Shown here one piece after another: positions 11,755-22,198 of a stretch of 64,000 nucleotides of DNA (within the stretch, counting starts at the first letter, position 1; every line of letters begins with the position of its first letter). Source of the DNA: Cytospora piceicola (taxonomy: Eukaryota > Ascomycota > Sordariomycetes > Diaporthales > Cytosporaceae); assembly GCA_023375675.1 (NCBI GenBank), contig JALQBC010000001.1, forward strand, positions 434,001 to 498,000, read 5' to 3'. Under the pieces are notes generated by a model, which worked only from the letters and a program-made list of their open reading frames with translations, was not told the DNA's origin and did not search any database. The position numbers and the translations under genes were made by a program.

Positions 11755-13158
11755 ATGCGCCTCCTTTACGGCCACAGTTACAAACCCCACCTCCCGAAAA
11801 CCTGCCGAAGCATGCCGGCAGCATGCATGAACGACCGCGGCAAGCCTAACCAAGGGCTGTCGAATAAATACCAGTGCTCGATCTGTCACGTCGAGACTGA
11901 CAGAAAGCAGGACTGGCAGAGACATGAAGCCTCGGAAAGCCACCAAAGGAGCGTCTTATACTCTCCTCTCCAAAGCAACTTCCAAAGGATCGACAAGGCT
12001 ACAGTTGAGAAGTGGAAGGCCGTTCAAAAGCCTTCTCTATCGCTCGCACTCCAAGATTCGTGGAACAACCGCAAGGCTGCGTGGGATCGCGGTCTGCAAA
12101 AAGGGGGCCAAAGCGACGAATAGAAGGAAAAACCTTTCACATGTCAAGCTTACAGACTAGGCTTTCGGGACATACCTGGTCGTATTCGGCATCTCAAAAC
12201 ACCAGAGCACGAATTCCGCGATCCTACCTCTGTCCCATCACCGCGAGAACACTGTTGTCAGCTTTGCGACTTCGAGACCAATATCTCCTACCGGTTCAAA
12301 AAACATATGGCAAAGCGCCATCAAGGAGCAGAACCCCAGAGCGCGCCGTCAGACCTCGCAGGGAAGGTCAAGAACCTCTCTAAGAAGCTTCGAGATATCC
12401 TCTCAAGCGACGACGGCATTCCTACCGACCTAGGGGAACACGCATGTTCCGAATGCCTCTGTTCATTCTCCTGGGGAAGCAGGCTTTCACAACACCAGTT
12501 AACAGGCGGCTGCCATACAAACCGCGATACACTCAAGTCGATCGACAACGACATTTCGATCGCCCATGCAAAGGCGCGCGCATATCTCAGAGGAGAAGGT
12601 CAGGTATCTGCTGGACGTGTCGCTGCCAGTGGAGGTGTTGCTAGACAACAGCCGGTTTCGAGCATCAGGAAGCCGACCTTGAAACGTCGGAATTCTGACG
12701 ATGATCACTCATCGGAGAGATTTTCAAAGCGTCAGTGCCCGGAGGTAGAGGATCCTACAATATGTCGACGATCATCACGGCTAGCCGCCCTTCAGCCGTC
12801 GAGTAGCAGCATATCGTCACTGATGCAGGCGGTAGCGTTAAACGATATCATAGACAAGGGTGAGGACAGCGCCGGTGTTGATGATGTCCCAAAGCGGCGG
12901 AACAGACCTCCCATCAGACCCCCCGTCGACCTTCCCCGGCGTCCTGTTCCGCCCGACCACCATTCTACTGCCCATACAGAGGCAGCCTCACCTACTTCGA
13001 CGCGATGTCGGCCTCGCGACTGGACATACTGCCCCCGTGATCGGGACCTCTTCCCGCCTGTCCTGAGATGCGCGGGCATCGATACCGAGTTCCCTCCCAC
13101 CATGACAGTTGACTTGCCCCAGCAGCCAGGTGGACGGGGAGGGTGGGGTTCTCGTTGA
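11755..13158 (+). pseudogene. C2H2 zinc-finger protein broken by an in-frame stop
   Basis: A single frame runs from ATG 11755 to TGA 13156-13158 with one internal stop, TAG at 12121-12123. Zinc-finger-like units lie on both sides. Before the stop is YQCSICHVETDRKQDWQRHE with a later His. After it are KPFTCQAYRLGF...RIRHLKTPEH, CCQLCDFETNISYRFKKHMAKRH, and HACSECLCSF...LSQH. The unit just after the stop has Tyr where the second Cys should be. The remainder is Ser/Arg/Pro-rich and resembles a nuclear regulator tail. A TAG replacing CAG and a TAC replacing TGC would both be RIP-type or deamination changes, but that is inference. An intron removing the TAG would have to be about 30 nt with a poor donor, which I consider unlikely. 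A sequencing error or a genuinely split gene remains possible. Confidence 0.6.
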
Positions 13159-14084
13159 CCTTGGGCTCCACCCGGGCATCGTCCTACAGCACAGGTGTTC
13201 CACTGCGGACAAGTCGAACCTAGGCCAGCCGCCCCCAATGGGCCCAAACAGAGACTCAGCGTGGACCACGTCACTGCGCTTGACGGTTTCCCGGGACCGA
13301 ACCTGCTGACCGTGAGCAACGGAGAACAAGGTCCTGGAAGCAACGTCCAAGATGAACAGCCGTGAACCCTTGGAGTATAATCACGGATTCCTACACCGGG
13401 CTCCTCGCCTTACACCGCAACAAGACTTCCTGCCACGGAATTGTTTTGAGTGAAGACGGAAAGGGTGTACGCGGCGGGTGCTACGTGGGATTACATGTTC
13501 AACCACATTGGTTCAGCAAACACAGACGAGAATAACACAGGCAACCACTGATCAGTGAGGTCAGAAGAGGCAGATCATTCTCGTGATCAGCGCACGACGA
13601 TCAGGTCTCCTTTACGGGCTGTTCGTCGCGCCTTGAGTCTCGAGATCTGTGCTACGATTGAAGCTATCGTGAGATTGTTCAGGCGATTCAGTCAACCTTC
13701 GCACGCTAGCCAAAATCAACCGATAGACCATCGCAAGGCCTTCTGAACTGACCTGACGGAAACGTGTCTGATCAGAAGCCAACCATGTAAAAGTCCAACT
13801 TGGACACTCAGACGAAGAGTAGAATACATATCCTTTTCTCAACTTCTTCTTGTATGATATACCGTGAACCCTCCTGTCGTTTCCCATGCAGTGAACACAA
13901 TCGTCAGAACTCCAGACGAAGGCCATCATCCCATTGAGCGCACCCGGACGCCTCGAGTCCCAAACAACCCCATCCCAAAACTCACTCCTACACCACATAT
14001 AACTAACCATTCGACGACACCCTCCCTCCCCAATCCCCACAACAAAAACAACAACAACCACAACAACGGCGAGTACAAACATGC
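13159..14084. other. Intergenic region
   Basis: It lies between the end of the zinc-finger frame and the 3' end of the ABC-transporter gene. It includes a CAACAACAAC-type run near 14,040-14,070. I see no gene. Confidence 0.5.
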
Positions 14085-16292
14085 TCAAGAAGCCGTCAGC
14101 TCCGCCACCCGCCTCTCCAGCTCGGGCACCTGCCTCAGTAGCACCTCGAGGTCCTCCCTCTCGTCCTCGAGCGCCATGCGCGTCTCGGCGTCCAGCCGGG
14201 TGAAGACGTAGCCGCCCTGCCCGTCGAACTGCAGGATGCGCCCGTGGTAGCGCCACAGTGAGCGCCGGTGGCTCACCGTCATGAGCGTGATGCCCAGCGC
14301 CTTGGCGCCGCCGTACATGGCCCTCTCGGCCTCGGGCGTCACCGACGACGTGCACTCGTCCAGGATGGCGTACCGCGGCCGGTGGTAGAAGAGCCGCGCC
14401 ATGGCCACGCGCTGCTGCAGCCCGCCCGACAGCACGTCGCGCCACTCGGCCTCGGCGTCCCACCCCGCGTCGTACAGCGACACCAGGCTCTCGAGGTCGA
14501 GCGCCCGGAGGATCCCGAGCAGGTCCTTGTCCGTCACGCCCTTGGCCCGCGTCGCCCGCAGCCCGTCCGGGTACGTGATCTGCTGCCGCAGGGACCCGCG
14601 GGACAGGTACGGCCGCTGCGGGATGTAGAAGATGTCGGTGAACGGGGGCTTGTGGACGGCCCCGCCGTAGACGGGCCAGAGCCCGCCCAGGATCCGGAAG
14701 AGGGAGGACTTGCCGCAGCCGTTGGGGCCGACGACGAGAAGGTGTTCGCCTTGCTTGAGGGCGAAGGACAGGGCTTTGACGAGGACGTCTCCGTTGGGCG
14801 AGATGATTGGGCTGTTTGGCCATACGTTAGTCGAGCTATATCGGAGTCATGGTGGTGAGAATCAGACTTACACATCGATGAACTCGATGTCCTTGCTCTC
14901 AACAACCTTGCCGCGGCCCTTCAACACGGCCTCGTTATCCTCGGTACCCGCGCTGGAGACCAACTTCTTCTCAAAGTGACCGGCCTGGATATCGTCCATA
15001 ACCTCCAACAGCGTCGCCACCCGCGAGGTGTAGCCAGCAAGCTCCATGACCTCCCTGTAGGAAAACATGATGCGGCCGAAGGCGTCCGAGGCCGACAGCA
15101 GCATCCGCCGGTTCGTCACAAACACCTCGGTCCTGTCGCCCATGTTCTGGGTGACCGACCCGGGTATCTTGACGAAGACGGGCGCGCTGCAGAGGAGCAG
15201 CCCCAGGGCGCCCCAGAAATACTTGATGACAAAGTCCTCCATGAAGCCGTGGTAGAACCTCCGCCTCAGGATGTGATTAACATGCTTGATCAGCGTGAAG
15301 TACCCCTTGTCGAGCGTGTCCTTCTCGACCTCGTGCCCCGCGTACAGCGCCACCTCCTCGCTGTAGTCTATCAGCCGCGAATGCTGGAACCGGAACTCGC
15401 CCTCCAGCCTCGCCTCGTCCGCCACGTATCTGCCGAATGGGGGCGTGAGCGCCCTCATCACACCGGCGGAGAGCTGGACGAGCAGCGACATGAACATGAC
15501 GCCCTCGCCTCCCACGCTGTTCGACAGCGACCAGGTATAGATCGTCATGTCCAATATCGGCTTGGCCAGGTTGCTATATAGCTCGGCCAGGCTGTTGGAG
15601 AACTTGGCAACATCGACCGCGATAAGCTGGTCCGGGTTCTTGATCCGGTCATCCAGGGCCGAGATGCCGTAGAAGGTCAGCTTCGACAGGTACTTGTCGT
15701 GGATGTAATGCGTGAGCCGCGTCCGGTACTTCAGGGACAGCTCGGCCTGGTGCCAGGACAGCATCGAGTTGGTAAAGGTGGCCGGCACGGCAATCAGCAT
15801 CCACCAGACGATCCTCATCAGGAACTCCCTCCCGTTCCCCTTGACGAGCGCCTTGACGATGGCGCCGTCCATGGCCGCCACCTTGAGGCTGATCAGCGTC
15901 CTGACCACCAGGAAGAAGCTGTGGCTGATCAGCAGCCTGGCCTCCTTGCTCCGCCACCCGGGCACCACGACCCGCAGCAGGCCCAGCAGGCTCCGGAAGA
16001 ACTCCCGGTCGAGCTCGACTTTCCTCCTCTTCCTGTTCCTCCTCGCGGCCGCGTCATCCTCGCCCCCGGCCACGCTGCCCGTGGTCCCGGTGCGCTTGGC
16101 GGTCTCCTGCGACGACGCGGCCTTTTGCTCGTTGATGGCGTTGCGGACCCGGCTGATCAGCGCGACGAAGAGGGTCAGGTAGACGGCGCGGGATATGCGT
16201 GTGCGGTTCGCGAGGTAGAGGCTGGTGAGGTTGGAGACGATGGACCGGACGGTGCGGTCCCGGGCGAGGACGGGTTTCGACTGGGAGGCCAT
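14085..16292 (-). CDS. Peroxisomal ABCD-family half-transporter (Pxa1/Pxa2 type)
   Basis: Members of this family import long-chain acyl-CoA into peroxisomes for beta-oxidation and work as dimers of half-transporters. Two exons, 16292-14872 and 14811-14085 (- strand), join across a 61-nt intron (GTAAGT) and give 715 residues. The N-terminal half is the membrane domain, with the conserved EAA-like block [20 protein letters not shown]. The C-terminal half is one nucleotide-binding domain: Walker [10 protein letters not shown] near residue 499, signature LSGGLQQR near 599, and Walker [10 protein letters not shown] near 624. A single TMD plus a single NBD is the expected half-transporter layout. 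I cannot tell whether it is the Pxa1 or the Pxa2 orthologue. Confidence 0.93.
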
Positions 16293-17137
16293 GGTGGGCC
16301 GTTAATTAGAGGAACTCGGATGGGCCGCGGTGTCGTGCCCTTTCCGTTGGACGTTGGACGGGTGGCTGGATGGCCGATATAGAACAGACAAGATGAACAA
16401 TGGGCCGTGAGGAACAGATAATTGATCTCGAGGGTAACTTTGTCAACAAGAAAACAGTCACAAGTTATGAACATGAAGTGAGTGCTCAAGCAAGGCGTAT
16501 CACGGCGACGATGGGGCTGTAGAAGTCAATAATACAGCCAGGTTGGCAGCAACCTTGGCACAAGATCATGTTATCAGGTGCGCAAGGAGAGAAGAAGTAG
16601 ACCAAGGCTCGTCAGTCGGTGTAACCAAGTGGTTTGTTTTATTGTCATGTCGAGGCTGCTTGGCCACGGGCACCCAAAGATGACAGACAATAACGGAGGG
16701 AAGTGAGTGCAGTGAGTTGCAGTGCAGTGCAGTGAGTATAGCGAGTGCGGTGCGGTGCAGTGCAGTGCAGTGACGCCAATAAGACAACGCCCCTTCCCCC
16801 AGCTTTCCCGCAACTTGGGGAAAGGGAGACCCGCTGAAACCGAAACCCCCGAAGGAAGGAATTACATGTGATTCTTGGCTTGGCTGTCCGGGGTAGATGT
16901 GGCTGTGCATAAATAAAGGCCCGTGGCTGCAGTGGCTGGTGTGAAGATGGTAGGTGTGGCTGGTGCCCATCCTACCTCTCACTCATACTGATACTTATAC
17001 TCATATCCATACTTATACTCATACTCATATCCATACTTATACTCATACTCATACTCATATACATATACCCCCTTCACACCTCGAAGACCAACCCCCCTCC
17101 TCAAACCGGCACCTCCCCTCCAAAAAAAGAGAGCACC
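16293..17137. other. Divergent promoter region with simple repeats
   Basis: It separates two divergently transcribed genes. It contains a GTGCA/GTGAGT-type run near 16,700-16,770 and a run of (ATACTC/ATACTT) hexamers at about 16,983-17,065. No coding region is visible. Confidence 0.5.
16983..17065. repeat. Hexameric ATACTC-type tandem repeat
   Basis: Units of ATACTC, ATACTT and ATATCC alternate for about 80 bp just upstream of the next gene's ATG. Confidence 0.8.
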
Positions 17138-18005
17138 ATGGTTCCTCAATCTCTCATACGCCTCTCCCTTCTAGGAATCGTGACGACCCTGGCCTCAGCA
17201 AATGTAGAAAAGACAATCTTCCTGGGCCCGGAGCCCATCTTCGACACCACCCCCCAGCAGCAGCACCCGGCCCTGTCCGGCCTCGGGGCCGACCTCCTCA
17301 CCCCCGAGGCCTGGTCGCTGAGGACACACCTCGACGCCGCCTTCCCGACGGCGGAGCTGCCGAGGGGGCCGCCGACGTGGCTCGTGCTGGACGGCCTCGC
17401 CGAGGGCCAGAGGTATGAAGTGCGCGTATGCTGGCTGGCGACGGTGAGTCTCCCGCCCTGGGCGCATGCACGCACGCACGCATGCATGTATAAGCATTCG
17501 GATTGGATACGGATGAGGTTGATTCTAACACGCCCGGCCCTCCCACCCCCAACAGCAACCGACAGAGTTCCACCTGGAGACCTACACCCTGCCCGCCGTC
17601 CTCGAGAGCCCCGAACTCATCGCCTCGCTCTACAACTACACCACGTCCCGCCAGCACCCAGTCTCCCCTCCCCACGGAGACGACGACGGCACATCAACAA
17701 CACCACCCCCCACCAGGGAGCGCCGGTCCTCCTCCTCCACCCTCCTCCTCCGCATCGACGCGGCCGCAGACTACTTCAGCGCCGACCCGGCGCTGATGCG
17801 GCGCCCGCCGCCCGTGGCCGTGGACGTCATCCTGGACCCCTTCGTGCTCAACGTCCTGCCGCGGACGCTGGTGCCCACGGCGGCCTACGCCGTCCTCGTC
17901 GCCGGCCTGTCGTGGCTCCTGTCCACCCGCCTCGTCGTGCCCCGGGTCAGGCGGCTGATGGTCGGTGGCCCCGCGGCGGGGCAGCAGGGGCGGAAGGAGC
18001 AGTAG
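17138..18005 (+). CDS. Small secretory-pathway membrane protein, function unknown
   Basis: Exons 17138-17443 and 17556-18005 join in phase 0 across an intron with a GTGAGT donor and CAACAG acceptor, giving 251 residues. Residues 1-21 form a signal peptide. The lumenal part holds FLGPEP, a block ending RYEVRVCWLAT, then QPTEFHLETYTL and later PPPVAVDVILDPFVLNVLP. A single hydrophobic helix at about 207-225 (AAYAVLVAGLSWLL) is followed by a short basic tail, so a type I membrane protein with a small cytosolic end is expected. The middle, with a GDDDGTSTTPPP-like linker, is low complexity. I do not recognise a named family; it looks like a conserved fungal ER protein, which is inference from its layout. 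Confidence 0.8.
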
Positions 18006-18451
18006 GTAGGAAGAAGCGAGCCGGGTAGGGGGGGGGGGGAGCGAGCCCCCTCCGGAGTCGCCTCGGCATTTTTGTTCTCGGGCCCCTTTTGTTTTGTTTG
18101 GAATGTAGACATGTAGCTAGTTTAATCAATGATACCACGCGAGGATTCTTGTAACAGCCAAGTAACATAACTCTGGCCCAAACACAAGCTCCTCGTCCCG
18201 AAACGACCCCGTCTATTGTAACATCTTGTCGCGCTTCTCGTATAATTTGTGGTTGAAACATATTCCACCCCCGTCTCCATCACCATCGTCGATCTTGGGC
18301 ATACTTGGCTACACATCGACTTGGTCGACCCGTCAACATATCTCCGCCTCGCCCCGCCCCGATCAGCCTCGTCCATCCTCATACTGTACAGAACCTCCCA
18401 CCAGATAACCCAATGGTAGCCCGTCCAATCCTCTATCAACCGCCACGACCA
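18006..18451. other. Intergenic region between convergent genes
   Basis: About 450 bases between two converging 3' ends, with a G-run near 18,030. No gene seen. Confidence 0.5.
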
Positions 18452-19881
18452 CTAATAAGCCGGGTTGCTACCATAAGGATGCGACCCATGCGGCACGTGT
18501 GATCCTTGTGGCTGGTACGAGCTCTGGGACGGGTATTGGCCCGGCGGGGGAGGAGGCATGTATGACGGGTTGAACCCGCCGTAGGCTGGTGGTTGTTGCT
18601 GTTGTGGTGGCTGCTGGTGACCGTAGCCACCCTGTCCGAAGTGTGATGGTGATTGGCCGTACTGCGTGGGCGACTGGTGTGATGGGGAGTGCCCGTACTG
18701 TGGTGGCTGGCTGTATGACGCATGTTGTTGCGGCTGGCTCTGGTAGCCATGCGTCGGCGGAGTGTGGTGCTGAGCGGGTGTCTGGTGTTGCGAGTGCCCA
18801 CCTGGCTGGTATGTCGCCGGGGGCGCAGGACCGTTGTAGCCGCCCTGGTGGCCTTGGTTCGAGTATCCAAAATTTTGGTTCTGCTTGGAAAATCACATGT
18901 TAGCATCCAGATTCTCTCCTCGTCGCAATTCTCTCTTTCTCCCTAGCAGTTCTCCTCCCGAGAACCACCCCGCCCCGACATCCTCCCCAGGCGGTGCTCC
19001 CGTAACCAGCGTAATCATTCCCAGGTGCGCAGACGTACCGAAGAACCAGACTGCCCCCCAAACATGTGCGCCACACCACCCATCAGGCCCCCCGAGCCAT
19101 GTGACTGGGCGCCCTGCCCGCCCTGCCCGCCGTGGTACTGTTGTTGTTGTTGCTGCTGCTGCTGTTGCGACGGCTTGTTCCCCGAGGAGAACAGCCCCGA
19201 TGCGATCTGCCCGACGAGCTTGCCACCCAGCCCACCCGACGAACCGTGTTGTTGCTGCTGTCCCTGCCCGTGGCCGCTGGACTGGTGTGTAAGGCCGCCG
19301 ATGACCTGGCTCGCGAGGCCGCCGAACGGGCTGCTGCTGGGCTTGTGGCCGCTCCCGCTCTGTTTGTTGCCGCCGAGTAGCGCGTTCATGGCCATGCTCT
19401 GCACAAACACACAAGAGTATAAAGGTCAGCATGGGAACCACATCTCCGCAGTCATACAGGCGTGTCATAGCGCAGGGAGGTGATAGAGGGGAGAGGAGGA
19501 GGAAGAAAGAAGAAGAAGAAAGCTTACACCCAGTCCCCGATCGCCCGCCGGCCCGTCGCCCGGGATCCCCCTCGCGTTCCCCGCCTCGTCGGGCATCACG
19601 GGCTCCATGGTGCCGTCCGGGTGCTTGACGGTCTGGGTGCCGTCCGGGTGGGTGATGAGCTGGGGCTGGCCCGGGACGCCGTAGGGGTGCTCGACGGCGG
19701 AGGCGGGCGTGCCGCCGATGGGCGCGGCGTCGGTCGGCACGTCCCACTGCGACACGCCCGTCGAGAGCTGGACGAAGTAGTACTTCTTGCTGTTCGCGTC
19801 CCACTGGGCGATCCAGCCCCAGGGGAGCTGGGGCGGGGCGAACGTGGGGCCCTCCTGGCCCGGAGAACCTGGGCCCGACAT
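18452..19881 (-). CDS. WW-domain, Gln/Gly-rich Wwm1-like protein
   Basis: Three phase-0 exons, 19881-19528, 19398-19039 and 18880-18452 (- strand), give 380 residues. A WW domain occupies about residues 19-50, with Trp23 and Trp46 as the signature tryptophans and Pro49 at its end. It should bind proline-rich peptides. The middle exon is Gly/Ser/Gln-rich, with a run of ten Gln and glycine patches such as GGLMGGVAHMFGG. The last exon is a Gln/Pro/Tyr/His-rich tail of prion-like composition, ending GSNPAY. Yeast Wwm1, a partner of the metacaspase Mca1, has the same N-terminal WW plus Q/G-rich layout. The match is to layout and WW position, so orthology is likely but unproven. Confidence 0.85.
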
Positions 19882-20214
19882 TGGTTGCTTGGTTGCTTGG
19901 TTGCTTGGGTGATTGGGCTGTTGCGTCGGTGTTGTAGTCGCCCTCTGTTTTGTCGGATGAGTGTGTTGGACGAGGTTGGGCGGAAAGGTCGCCTGGGGGA
20001 GGAAGAGGAGATTAATCGCAATCGCTGGAGGAGAAAGAGGGAAAAAAAGATGTCAGGAGATGGGCTGGGCGTGGGGTGGGAGGAGGAGGGTTCCAAAATG
20101 GGCAGGGCAAAAAGAATTATAATAGATATGGGCACGCGTTGTCGGTCCAGGTTCAGGGTCCAGGCCCAGCTCCAGGCCCAGCTGCCGGTCCGGGCTCGAT
20201 AACAGCAGCAACAG

Positions 20215-20345
20215 GACCGTATAGCCGTAGCCGTAGCCGTAGCAGCAGTGGCAGTGGCAGTGGCAGTGGCAGAAGCAGTAGCAGTAGCAGTAGCAGTAGC
20301 AGTAGCAGTAGTAGTAGCAGTAGCAGTAGCAGTAGCAGTATAACT
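20215..20345. repeat. AGC/AGT trinucleotide microsatellite
   Basis: CAG, TAG and GCAGTG/AGCAGT units run for about 130 bp upstream of the WW-domain gene. The Ser or Leu homopolymer ORFs it creates are not genes. Confidence 0.85.
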
Positions 20346-21168
20346 ACTATTATATACAGTAGCACTTGACCAGAGGAGGTGTGCGAGTGTGTGCTGTGTT
20401 GTGTGGGTGTGGATGTGGATGTGGATGTGGATGTGGGTGTGATGAAAGGCAAGAGAGAGAAAGAAGCACTTTCGTCAGGGTGACTGATAGATAATAATTA
20501 ACTACCTGGGTACCTGTAGCTAGGTACTTAGGTATGTACCTAGCAGTGGGTGGCCAGTCAATCAGTCAATCAAATCAATCAGTGGCCGCTGTGTTTTGGG
20601 GCTGCACCCCAATCGAAACCCCCAAAAATCAATGTAGACTACTCTTTTGCCCGTGTCTGCCCAACCAAACGCGAAGATCAGTGTCGCCAAGAACGGTGGG
20701 AGGAGGACATGTCCAAAAAGGGTTTCTTTGATGGATCTGTCTCTGCCTGTTTCTGCTTGTCAAGTACTGACTGTACTGTGCCGTTGACGTTTACGGATCC
20801 ATAAGTGATATGATAAAATAAAACAGTGAACGCTTGTTGAGGATCGGCAACGGCGACTCAAGGAAACAAGACGCCTGACTTGGGATGTCGACCTGACAGA
20901 TGATACATATGTAGTGATGAATACCTAGGTATTTCAAGGTTATTATCGATATCAATATCGATGATGATAATAATAATAATAAGAACAAGGACCCCCAAGT
21001 CAAATGAGATATTCATATCATGTCGTATTGAATACCCAAAGGCCTGGTGTCAGCAGCAGCCTGTGGGTTTGGCAGTGTTTGGCAGTGTTTGCCAGTATTT
21101 GGCAGTGTTGGGTTCCAAGGACTGACTGACTGACTGACTGAACTGACTTCATGACACAGCCCCCACAT

Positions 21169-21195
21169 TCTCTCTCTCTCTCTCTCTCTCTCTCC
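21169..21195. repeat. (CT)n microsatellite
   Basis: A pure CT dinucleotide run in the intergenic region. Confidence 0.85.
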
Positions 21196-22198
21196 CTCCC
21201 CCCTGGGATGACAGGATAGAATAGAGACGAAAGAGTAACGGCGGCCTCTGCCTCTGCCTCTGCCTGCCTCTGCCTGTGGCTTATCAAGGCCCTGGTCAAA
21301 TTTCAGTCAAACTTCAGTTCAATCAGTCAGCCACCTGCGCGTACCGTAGGGGAAGGAAAGAAAAAGTCATGACGCCGCCTGCGCCTCGGGTTGGAAGCTG
21401 AAAACCGGCCGGCCACATGATATCTCAGGCACATGTTCTCCAACTGTCTACACACTCACCTGCCCTCCCTCGTATTATAAACTCCATGCCAGAACGCCCA
21501 CACGCTGTCGATGTCTACAGCCGGGCTCGTTCCAGGCAGCAAAGACAAAATATATAAATTCCCAGTTGACATCCTGCCCCACCCAGTAGGTAAGCCCATA
21601 CCGACGAGGTGAGAAGATCCACAGAGGAACAGATATCACGAGGAATCCGGCCCCCGATGTCATCATGTCAAGGGACCAAGATGCCATCACCAATCAACGA
21701 AATGTGACACAAACCCCCGTTTACACAAACAGACTGGTCAGATTTTATAATTCATTCACCTTCATATTGAATACTGAATGCCCCGTCTGTCTCCCCCCCG
21801 CCCCTCCCTCCCAATGCAGTCAGTGTTGGCCTTTGGTAATAGCAGCACATGACTTTTTCTGCAAATGTAACTCTTCCCATCAGATCGAAACCCAGTTTCC
21901 TCATCCGCGGGCGAAGAAACAGTAGTAGTCGTAGTAGTCGTAGTACGTAGACTCTCAGAAACACCGGTTGTATGCTGCCAAATGCAATTGTTGCCGGGGT
22001 TTACCCTTCCGGTTCGCAACTGTCTATCCGTTCTCCGGCCCAAACGAAAAGCAAATATCCGCCCACTCATCGCTCATGTGAAGAACGACCATGTAGCCAC
22101 CATACAGCCCCAATCCGGAGTGATACCAACCTGCCTCGCTCTCCGCTCTATACCTCTTATGTACATATTCTCACCTATTCAGTCCTCGCTCCCCTGTT

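Larger units (their letters stand above)
19882..22198. other. 2.3 kb intergenic region rich in simple repeats
   Basis: No supportable gene. It holds an AGTAGC-type trinucleotide tract at about 20,215-20,345, GGATGT units near 20,407-20,436, a CTGA run near 21,120-21,140, a CT run near 21,169-21,195 and CTCTGC units near 21,245-21,275. TACCTAGGTA-type islands lie near 20,500-20,545 and at 20,922-20,931. It contains the wwm1-like promoter on one side and the 3' region of the GDE1-type gene on the other. Confidence 0.5.

Noticed and set aside
12090..12123. An intron that would splice out the TAG of the zinc-finger gene
   Set aside because: The only nearby donor is GTCTGC, giving an intron of about 32 nt, shorter than any other in the window and with a poor donor.
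13612..14823. A 403-codon frame overlapping the ABC-transporter exon
   Set aside because: It is a shifted frame of the GC-rich nucleotide-binding exon and would destroy the Walker motifs that read perfectly in the chosen frame.
20215..20452. Poly-Ser and poly-Leu ORFs
   Set aside because: They are produced by the AGC/AGT microsatellite on both strands.
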